64,000 nt of DNA from Burkholderia sp. PAMC 26561 (GTDB lineage Bacteria; Pseudomonadota; Gammaproteobacteria; Burkholderiales; Burkholderiaceae): the NCBI RefSeq assembly GCF_001557535.2, contig NZ_CP014307.1:1178001-1242000 (forward strand), given 5' to 3'. A program made the translations under genes and the position numbers. The notes below the pieces were generated by a model that saw only the letters and a list, made by a program, of their open reading frames with translations, made no database searches and had not been told where the DNA came from. Positions 17,817 through 27,497 of the stretch are shown here, piece by piece; position 1 is the first letter of the stretch, and each line of letters opens with the position of its first letter.

Positions 17817-19313
17817 CTATAGCTGGAAGAGCGGGGATGGGTTGCCCTCAGGGACCACAAGCGCCAGTCGTTTGCAAGACCTGCTAAGGGCGACATATAG
17901 AAGGCATCGGTTCTTCTGGTTAGGAGCGAGACTGTTTGCATCGCATGGGATCAGAATTGCTCCGTCGCATTCAAGCCCTTTGGACTTGTGGATGGTGCTA
18001 ATCGATTGGGAAGGTACGCGGTCGGTTCGCCTGCCGCGCTGGTGCGAAAGTCCGGCAAGCACGGTACTAATATCAGGATGTGAATGGATCCGTCGTGCTT
18101 CGGCAAACTCTTTTCGCAGATCGACGCGAGCCTCGCGGAAGTGTTCGCTGGCATTCATTAGGTGATGGACGCGATCGATTGCTTCGCCGACGCCTATATG
18201 ACTAGGCTGCCGTACGATCAACCGAGCGACTGACTGAATCTCAGCTGGCTTGCCACGGCAAGGCCTGACACAATTGGTCTCTAGTTCTTGAGTAAGCCGG
18301 TTACCGAAGGATGTCGCTGAAAAACCTTTTCCGATAGCCTCGAGGAAGATACACATTGACCTGCCAAGACCTACCGGATCGCCGGATCGGATCCGGCAGG
18401 CGGCGAGAAGGTCCCCCAAAGCGCTCCTTGTATAGCCCTCCCAGATTGGGATGCGAGTTCCCCAGAAGGCGTTGAGGCCGAAGACGGTCTGATTGTGAGC
18501 CGTCAACACCAGCAGATTTGGACTGTTCCGGACCAGTGCATCGAGCGGGCGACGTTCAGCCGGGCTCAGTTGGAAGCCGCCGAAGCGTGGCGCGCGATTG
18601 TCGGCCCGCAATAGGTGCAACCCAATAGGCAACCTATGCCGGAGGTCGACTCTGCCGCCGGTGCGCAGATGCTCCCTCTGTTCGAGCACCCAGGCGCCCA
18701 GTGCGGGAGAGCCGGAGGCCCAGCGATGTACGGTGTCCAGTCGCTCGAACGCGTTGGCGGTCACCGCAAGCTCACGCCATTGCAGCTCTTGCGTTTCCCG
18801 TTCCAGTCCCGTGTTGAAGATCGCTTGCATCGGGTCGCCGAAGAACCTCACTTTCGCACTTGCCTGCGCAAGCGTTTCGACAATGGTGTGTTGGTCGCTG
18901 CTGGCATCCTGATGCTCGTCACAGATTACTATTGGGTGCCGCTCTGCTACCGCGCCGGCGACGCTGGGCGAACGGACGAGCAGAAGTTGCACCCTTTTGC
19001 AAGGTCGGCATAGCTGTCGGGGCCTCGGTCAATCGACCACGCGTGAATATCAGCCGGTAGGTCGAGAGCCCGGTGGTAGACCTTCGCGATCATTGCCACT
19101 AGCGAATCGATGGTCCCGATCCGCAACCGCCCCTCCAGGTCGGCAGTTCTCGACGAGAAGACGTCACAGGCGGAATGCGTATGCGCCAATATAAGTACCC
19201 GCTGGCCTTTACCTAGGCCAGTTGTTGCATCCCGAGCGTAGCTGGCGGCCTGGTGTGTTTTGCCAGTCCCTGCAGGCGCCTCGACGACGACACGTTGCAC
19301 GTCCGAGCGCAGC
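17817..19313 (-). pseudogene. gajB: Gabija-like UvrD helicase GajB, body (frameshifted, 5' end separated by IS21)
   Basis: GajB is the helicase-like partner of the GajA nuclease in Gabija anti-phage defence. The N-terminal frame holds Walker A EAPAGTGKT; a 1-nt deficit in the A4 run (T4 on plus, 18995-18998) shifts the frame, after which come ICDEHQD (motif II), FFGDPMQAIF (motif III), TIHKSKGLE (motif V) and LYVALSRS (motif VI). IS21 copy 2 sits after the tenth codon. Without the IS and with one base added, the gene is 1524 nt (507 residues), close to the size of known GajB proteins. As sequenced it cannot give a full protein. A generic UvrD helicase is the alternative, but the gajA neighbour and overlap argue for Gabija. 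Confidence 0.82.
19310..19313. repeat. Left 4-bp target duplication (CAGC) of IS21 copy 2
   Basis: CAGC directly before the TGTCA tip at 19314 recurs at 21376-21379 directly after the other tip. Four bases is within the IS21 range. Removing one copy plus the element joins the gajB start to its body in frame. Confidence 0.85.
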
Positions 19314-19397
19314 TGTCACGCGCAGTTGTAAATTAATACAGCAACGCGTTTAGGAATTGATACACCTCGTTGTAGGGTTGCTCTTTTTGGGCGGCCC

Positions 19398-21298
<1,901 letters not shown>

Positions 21299-21375
21299 TA
21301 ACCGCGTGAGCAGGTGTATTAATTTCCAATTGCGTTTGCGTACGAAGCTGTATCAACTTGAGATTGCGTTTGACA

Positions 21376-21405
21376 CAGCGCCTCAGCGACAGAGGCGTCG
21401 CTCAC
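21376..21405 (-). pseudogene. gajB: Separated 5' stub of gajB with its GTG start
   Basis: A GTG at 21405-21403 overlaps the gajA stop (21404-21402) by GTGA, the layout of translationally coupled genes. The stub encodes V-S-D-A-S-V-A-E-A before the IS21 insertion. Joined to 19313 without the second CAGC copy it continues L-R-S-D-V-Q-R-V-V-V-E-A-P-A-G-T-G-K-T, placing Walker A near residue 25. This reconstruction fixes the native start, which the present sequence alone would misplace at 19300. Confidence 0.85.
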
Positions 21406-23214
21406 GAGTTTCGCCTTTGAGCGACAGCCGGAACCGGATCGGCCTGTGTGCGGATAACCGCGTTGACGAACGGACGCAGCAAGGCGTCCAGTTGCGTCTC
21501 CCAAACGCCGGAGTTGTAAACCTTTCCTGCGAGTTCGCGGCCGCCTTCGATGCTCTTAAACCACGCCGTCGCATGTCCCTTGAAGGGATTGCGCTGCGCG
21601 GCCGGCGCGTCGCGCAATGCGTCGGGTACCTTACCCGTTGCGGCTTCGATGATCCATGGAACCAGGGGATGAACCTGGTGGCCGGAGTTCTCACCGCGGC
21701 GCTCTAAAGCAAGCGCACTCAACGCCTCAAACGATGTGTCAACCGTCGCCATCCGATCGGCGAGGGTACGCAACCGGTGTCCGGTTTTTTCGCCTTCTGG
21801 ATCAGTTATAAGCGCTTGAAGCTGATCTGCTGGGAAAAACGGGATCACATTTTCCTCCATATTCCCGGTGTTCCACTGGAACAGAAGCGAGCCGACGCGG
21901 TTTGCCACTGCACGCCATCGTCCCGCGTCGCGGTTTTCGTTGTCTACAAAGCCGGCAAACTTCACGCCGCCGACCAAGAGTGCCTCTAGCAGCGTCAGGG
22001 TGTCGTCATTGCCGCCGCCGTCCGCGATATGTACTCCGCGATCCCTCCATCCGGGGAGTTCGCGATCGAAGATTTCTCGAAGGAACCCGACCTCCGTTGC
22101 TCCTTCGGCGACAAGTGTCACCCGGGCCAGAAATGCCTCCGGGTCTCGGGCGAGGTGGCGAGAAACCTTCTCTCGCGCTAGCGCGCCAACCCTACAGCCG
22201 GTATCGACATACCAGACCGACGCGTCAGTTGCAGCGGTCACGACTGAGGCGCTATGTGTGGTGATGAAAGTTTGCCCCTGTCCGGCGGCAATATGGCGAA
22301 CGAGCTGACGCTGACGATAGGGCTCAAGCCCTCGCTCAAGTTCGTCAACGAGGGTAATCGGATGGCCGTCCTGCAAGGAGTCTGCGATGGCCAATGCAGC
22401 CAGACGACGGGTGCCGGAGCCCCAGGTGGCAAGGGGCAACACGACGTCGTTTTTTAACTGCGGTGAGGCCTATGAGCGCATTGATGGATTGCCCGGCGCC
22501 GCCGGTGACAGCCAGGCCGAGTTGGTTTGGGAGCTGACGCTCGACGAAGTCCTGATCGAGCTGCTCAAGGCGAGTGCGTGACTCATCGTCCAGATGCTGA
22601 ACGACAGAGTCAGCGGCGAACTCACGGCCGAGCCGGGCGCGCAATCCACGATCATTGATTAGCCGGTCGAGATTAGATCCAACGACCAACCGCAGGTCGC
22701 GATCAGTGCGATCATCGCCTAGCAATCGTACGAGGCCAACCTTTCGCCGTAATGCCAAAGAGAACGCAGCGACACTGTCATCCGGCTGAACGATTTCGTA
22801 AACCAGCTCAAGATCAGCTGTGCCTCGAACGCGAACCTTGTAGACCGCATGTCTGCCTTGCTGAGGAGCCGGTAGGGGCGCGGTGTTTTCTGGCTCACCA
22901 GCTACCGCGAGCACTGCGTTCAGACCGTCCCATTCCCATGGCCACGCCATGGTAGCCTGGCGATTGATATCTCCTGGCAGGCTCATGATCGTTTCAATGA
23001 GAAATTCTTCTTCTACGAGACGGCCTAAGTAATCTGAGTCCAACAGTGTGTAGCTCGTGGTCGGACTGAGCAAAAGACCGATGGCCTCCAGGATTGTTGT
23101 CTTGCCGACGTTGCCTCCGCCTAGCAAAAGATTCAGAGCCCGTTGGGGGTGCCATGTCAGTTCCCGAATTCCACGAAAACGTTCGATGTGAAGACGCTTA
23201 ATCTCTGATGCCAT
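21402..23214 (-). pseudogene. gajA: Gabija-like OLD-family nuclease GajA, split by a 1-nt frameshift in an A6 tract
   Basis: GajA is an ATP-regulated DNA-nicking nuclease with an ABC-type ATPase half and a TOPRIM half. Visible motifs are Walker A GGGNVGKTT (residues 32-40), the signature stretch ATWGSGTRRLAALAI, Walker B ITLVDELERGLEP, switch His in FITTHSAS, then TOPRIM residues in LVAEGATEVGFLREIF and GFVDNENRD. The first frame ends soon after a six-A run (T6 on plus, 22450-22455); dropping one A gives L-T-A-V-K-N-D-V-V-L-P-L and continues through the second frame. Corrected length is 603 residues, like known GajA. A GGGGGA ribosome site lies before the ATG at 23214. Real mutation, slippage-rescued expression or sequencing error are all possible. 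Confidence 0.85.
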
Positions 23215-23238
23215 TCGAATCCCCCGATTCAGCAGTTC

Positions 23239-23256
23239 CGCACAGTTCGCTGTGCG
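23239..23256. promoter_or_regulatory. Perfect hairpin with TTCG loop just upstream of gajA
   Basis: CGCACAG-TTCG-CTGTGCG forms a 7-bp stem with a four-base loop, 25 nt before the gajA start. It may be an operator or an RNA hairpin in the leader; no T-tract follows on the minus strand, so it is not an ordinary terminator. Confidence 0.45.
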
Positions 23257-23608
23257 ACATAGTATCTAGGAATGGTTAGTGAATGAGAACAATGGGAATG
23301 TGCGTCTACGCTGGCTCAACGGCTAGGCGTGGCTAAGCTGAACGTTTACCGGGTCGGTAAATTGACTTCAGTTCGGCGATACGGCATATTCTTTCTTGCG
23401 GAAAAGTTGGCTTACAGGGCTGGGCACAACCGGCGTCATCCACACTCAGCCAATGGTGACATGTCATGCGGAGCAGCACATCGCTTCGCGCGGCAACGTT
23501 CGACACGAAGCAGTAAGTAAGTACCAGCAAGACGTTCAAAAGCAACGAACCGTGCAGAGCAAACCGCAAGCTAAGGCAATCAAACCAACTGCACAAGGAA
23601 CCAAGCAA

Positions 23609-23716
23609 ATGAACAAGAAAAACTGGAAATGTAAGGCATCAAAACTCGCGAAGTCAGCAGCTTGCTTCGCGATCGCAGCAATTGTGTCGAACGTAGACCT
23701 GAGTGGGGCTCTGTAA
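23609..23716 (+). CDS. 35-residue membrane-type peptide gene
   Basis: The frame starts MNKKNWKCKASKLAK and ends with a hydrophobic stretch (SAACFAIAAIVSN) and SGAL. It has a good ribosome site (AAGGAA, 8 nt before the ATG) and is followed 14 nt later by a strong terminator, so it looks like a real monocistronic small gene. The frame is open upstream to 23396, but that extension looks unstructured. A basic N-terminus followed by one hydrophobic helix is typical of small membrane peptides, including type I toxins, but function is unknown. It is divergent from gajA and lies inside the defence island. Two Cys residues (8 and 19) could be relevant. Confidence 0.55.
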   Translation: MNKKNWKCKASKLAKSAACFAIAAIVSNVDLSGAL

Positions 23717-23729
23717 GCCAATTCAGATA

Positions 23730-23762
23730 AAAAGCCCAGCGTGTGTTGCTGGGCTTTTTTTT
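23730..23762 (+). terminator. Rho-independent terminator after the 35-residue peptide gene
   Basis: Stem AGCCCAGC (23733-23740) pairs with GCTGGGCT (23748-23755) around a 7-nt loop and is followed by a T-run. Confidence 0.85.
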
Positions 23763-23854
23763 GTGCGGCTACTTCTCGGCGGTGTTGTCGCTGCTGTAGC
23801 GTGTTTTTCGCAGTATTCCCCTTAGTTGGAGGGGTTGTCGTGGGCGCAGTCTTA

Positions 23855-25074
23855 TCACCGATGTGCGGCGATTGATACGACTTTCGCCCCGACCTTGATT
23901 CGATCAAGGTAGTCGGCCCACTGCTGCATCATGAGGCGCCGCTCACGGATGAACTTTGTCCGGTTGTAGGCAGAACCGAGGTCATCCGGAACGGCGTGCG
24001 CGAGTTGATGCTCGATCACCTCCGGTTTCTGTTCGAGTTCCTCATGCAGGATCGTACGCGCCATCGCCCGAAAGCCGTGGCCCGTAATTTCCGTGCGAGT
24101 GTCGTACCCGAGTCGACGCAGCGCTGCATTGATGGCGGCTTCGCTCATCGGACGAAGCTTGGAGCGGGCGCTCGGGAACACGAATCGGCCTTGCCCTGTC
24201 ATCGCGTGCAGTTCGCGGAGGATTGCAACTGCCTGCGTGGCGAGTGGCACCAGGTGCTCCGTCTTGGTCTTGCTAATGAGGTAGCGCCATTCGCCCTTGT
24301 CCAGATCGAACTGAGTCCATTCCGCCTGCCGCAATTCGCCGGGCCGCACGAATATCATCGGTGCTATCTTGAGCGCACAAAGCACTGGGAACGTACCTGA
24401 AAAACCGTCAAACGCGCGCAGCATCTCTCCGATTTTCACGGGTTCGGTAATAGCCGCGAAATGCTTTTCTACTGGGGGGGTATCGCGCCGATCAGATCCT
24501 TAGCCGGGTCGGTCTTGCAAAACCCTTCCTTGATGCCATAGCGGAAGACCCGGCTGATCTCGCTGCGCACCCGATGGGCCGTAAATCGCGCGCCCCGGCC
24601 GTCGATGCGCTTTAGGACAGAAAGGATCTCCGGGGCGTCGATTTCGGTGATCGGTCTCTTGCCCAGCCACGGAAACACATCATTCTTGAAGCGGGCCGAT
24701 GTCTTCTCGTACTGACCGATTTCAACAACCGTCTTGCGTTCTTCCATCCAGCCATTGGCGGCGACTTCAAATGAATTGGCGGCGGCGATGCGCACTGCGC
24801 GTTTTTCGGTTTTCTTCGCCTCGCCAGGGTCTATTCCCGCCGCAAGCTTTTCGCGCGCGTTGTCGCGTTTCTTGCGAGCTGCCGCTAGCGACACGGCTGG
24901 ATATGCGCCGAGCGCGAGCGTTTTTTGTTTGCCGACGAACCGATAGTTCATCCGCCAGTATTTCCCGCCGGACTTATCGAGCTGAAGGTACATGCCGCCA
25001 CCATCTGACAGGCGGTTGCCGGTTCCGTCTAAGTTGTAGCGTGCGTTCCTAATCTGGATGTCGGTGAGCGGCAT
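23855..25074 (-). pseudogene. Tyrosine integrase (P4/CP4-57 type), frameshifted in a G7 tract
   Basis: The N-terminal frame (24469-25074) begins MPLTDIQIRNARYN and has the DUF4102-type arm-binding domain (GGGMYLQLDKSGGKYWR), then the core-binding domain. It stops at 24469 because of a seven-G run (24474-24480); removing one G continues to the catalytic frame (23855 onward). There RPGELRQAEW gives the first catalytic Arg, GHGFRAMARTIL the His-x-x-Arg, and LGSAYNRTKF the Tyr. About 405 residues when repaired, the normal size. It lies beside a tRNA 3'-end remnant, its likely attachment site. It is the parent-like full version of the remnant at 17030-17396. Confidence 0.9.
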
Positions 25075-25180
25075 GTTGGTATCTCGAAGCGGAAAAGTGC
25101 GTTTGCGAGGTCGATACCAACAAAAATACCACCCGATACCAACAGATGTCCACGGAACATCTCCGCTCAGCCAAGACAAA

Positions 25181-25213
25181 AAAACCCGCGAAGCCATGAG
25201 TTGGCGCGGGTTT
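25181..25213 (-). terminator. Terminator-like hairpin downstream of the tRNA remnant
   Basis: ACCCGCG and CGCGGGT arms enclose about 15 nt; read on the minus strand the hairpin is followed by a T7 run. It lies where the terminator of a minus-strand tRNA would be. Confidence 0.5.
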
Positions 25214-25246
25214 CTGAAGTTCTCTGGAACTTGCCGGAATATTTTG

Positions 25247-25272
25247 TGGTGCCCGGGGCCGGAATCGAACCA
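25247..25272 (-). other. tRNA 3'-end remnant, probable integrase attachment site
   Basis: On the minus strand the sequence carries a T-loop (GGTTCGATTC), the acceptor strand CCCGGGC and ACCA, as at the end of a tRNA. The 5' part of the T-stem does not pair and no cloverleaf follows on the 5' side, so only about 25 nt of tRNA are present. It lies 173 bp from the integrase start, a usual spacing for an att core. Confidence 0.7.
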
Positions 25273-25377
25273 CCACGCCTAACAACAGTAGCTGTTGAGC
25301 TTCGCTTTGCGGTCAAAGGGCTTGCAAGAAAACTTCGTGAATGCGGTCGCCGCGGCCATACTCGGTCACGAGGCCAA

Positions 25378-26031
25378 TTAAGTTTTCCGGTCAAAAGCCA
25401 TGACCGTCGTTGGATAGCTTGCATAGCGGGGCAACATTTGATGCATGCTGGCATTCACTTGAAGACTGTAACGAAAATGTGCTGCGGGTACCCAACGCGA
25501 TTTGCCATACTTGGCATGCTGAATCTGCTGCAGCCGTTGTTCGAGTTTAACGTCCGTGCGGGCAAATCCCGTAGCTTCGGAGGTCCCGAGAGACGTTGCT
25601 GCCATCAATCCGAAGAACGTTGCGCAGGTAACCCCGCGTAGGCCGCTCGGCGGATACAGCTGCTCGCAAGCTGCGAGTAGCGAGCAGGCCAAGGATCTCG
25701 TCATCCGTAAATATGTGTGGGACCACCGTCGATGGACCTCGAAAAGTCGTCGCGGTGGGACCTCGGTTGCAGGATCAAACTGGTGACAGTAGGCTGGAAA
25801 AAGGTGGGAGTACCTCGATTCTGCGTGCGCCGTCAGTCGACGTCGACTGCTGGAACTGTTTGCCTATCGGGCGGCAAGTTGTCGGGTTGGAGGACCAAGA
25901 TGACCGATCGCTTCAGTGGAGCGCGCGAAGCGTGGCAGTTCTTCTTCCTTAACCTTGAGGGCGAAACCGGCCTGCCGGCGAACGGCGACGTACTCTTCGA
26001 TCCATTTTGAGAATGGCGTATATGTCCTCAT
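25378..26031 (-). pseudogene. Decayed second tyrosine recombinase
   Basis: Pieces of a different recombinase family lie in several frames. A 55-residue piece (25864-26031) reads WIEEYVAVRRQAGFALKV and ELPRFAR, the N-terminal SAM-like region of XerD-type recombinases found in transposition modules. A second frame (25378-25704) contains SGLRGVTCATFFGLMAAT, TSEATGFARTDV and IQHAKYGKSRWVP, the start of the catalytic domain; its first catalytic Arg position has become Thr (usual form L-R-I-S-E-A). The rest is lost. It is dead and marks the older edge of the island. Confidence 0.75.
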
Positions 26032-26201
26032 GAGGGTCGTCTTCCCGTGGCAGTGCCTTACGAGGCATTAGATTTTTCCGCCTATTTCCTCAGGCCGCAA
26101 ACTGCGGTGTTCGTGATGACCCATATAATCAGAGCCGCTCACAGCCTGAGGACGGGAATAAGAGACTTCAAATTGCAAAAAAACTAACTTAAGGGTTGCG
26201 A

Positions 26202-26648
26202 ATGAAGCTAAACGAAATTGGGATCGGCGATCCAGTAGACATCGAAGAGATATGGGTTACTGTCTCAAAAGATGTATTGAATATGTACAGCGTCGTGCTG
26301 GAAAGCATCTGGCAACCATCTGCCCGGTCTGGATGGTCATACCGGATCGACCCCGAAGACCCGAATTTACCTTTGCAACGGCATATACACATTGCGAAAG
26401 ACAAACATACAAGCTCGAAAAAAATGCAGGCGTCGTGGAATGTCGATGGATCGAGACACGACAGGAAGACGTTCAACGTCAGTATCGGTAGTCAGAACTT
26501 TGTGCGAGACCTTGCAAGATCCGCCTTAAAACTGCGACCGTCGATAGTCTTAGAGCACCTTGCCGATCCAAGCAAGTCCATCGTTGACCGTGATATCGCG
26601 TTGGCAAAAGATGGGAAAGTCGGCTTCATCGAATTGTCACTGGATTAG
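26202..26648 (+). CDS. Uncharacterised 148-residue protein
   Basis: I cannot name the family with certainty. From the ATG at 26202 (ribosome site AAGGG nearby) the protein has 148 residues, no signal peptide and no membrane segment. A conserved-looking centre reads RHIHIAKDKHTSSKKMQASWN then DGSRHDRKTFN (given in two parts), rich in His, Lys and Asp, which could be a nucleic-acid or metal site. The C-terminal half is helical. GC content is low compared with the core, so it is probably acquired. It stands alone between a dead recombinase and a long empty stretch. It resembles small proteins annotated as domains of unknown function beside mobile elements (inference). Confidence 0.7.
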   Translation: MKLNEIGIGDPVDIEEIWVTVSKDVLNMYSVVLESIWQPSARSGWSYRIDPEDPNLPLQRHIHIAKDKHTSSKKMQASWNVDGSRHDRKTFNVSIGSQNFVRDLARSALKLRPSIVLEHLADPSKSIVDRDIALAKDGKVGFIELSLD

Positions 26649-27497
26649 AGTCTGAACGTGTCTAACCGTTGCCACGGCTGCGGCAGCGGGTTGATCACGT
26701 TATCAAACCAGGTCAGCCAAGGAGGCTCGTTCGTTCATGCCTTATGCGCACCGAAGCGTATTGCCACGGACGGTCGCCTTGCTTTTCTAGAGATACTCGA
26801 TGGCGTTCGCATACATGTTCTCCTAACTGCCAATCCGATAGTTGCCGCTCTCGTCCCAGTTCCCGCTCGCGTTCTGGTTGTGCTCGTCGTTCATCAGCGA
26901 ATATCACCTATACCGTCCGCACCGGGGGCATGAAGCAATTCGAGATCTTGGCGGTGGTCATTATCTGCGACGCGATGAACATACCGACCCGGTTTCTTCG
27001 CCAAGACGAATGCCACTGCAACGGCCGCTTCCTAGTGCAGGAGTAATGTTAGAACCTCCGCCCAAGAGCCGGTGCGAACGTTTGACGGTGGCCGTATCGC
27101 CAGTTCCAACTAAGGCGCCTGAAGCCGATATTCGCTAAGACTGGGACGAATTCGCCAACGACCGCAAAGGCCGACGAGCCACAGAACACAGACGCAAAGT
27201 AACAGGCCGTTGATCGGCCATTGCCGCCGTTGATTGATCAACACGCCAGTGGCACGTATAGGACCTAAGCCGTTGATAGTCAGCGATCTTGGTGAGCGTT
27301 TGGCCGCTTAACGGTTTACAAACAGGACCGGGGCAGCACATCCCCGTCCTGCGGCTTCCCTCGTGTATACCTAGACTCCAGGCGCCAAATATCGACCTAT
27401 CCGCCAAACGCCGGCGACGGTTTCAGTGTTCGCCTAGAGTCAGAAGCGGGATCGCTGCTCCGTCCGCAAACGGTCACTCTCGAATAAGTGGTGAATC
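26649..27497. other. 850-bp stretch without a convincing gene
   Basis: Only short overlapping frames are present. A plus frame near 26,890-26,980 reads FISEYHLYRPHRGHEAI, which resembles the C-terminal end of IS3/IS481-type integrase-core transposases, so part may be a transposase remnant. The part 27,100-27,490 shows nothing recognisable apart from the promoter region expected for the lipoprotein gene. Confidence 0.4.

Noticed and set aside
17491..18165. 224-codon plus-strand frame across the 3' end of gajB
   Set aside because: It overlaps the conserved C-terminal motifs of the helicase on the other strand and shows no domain.
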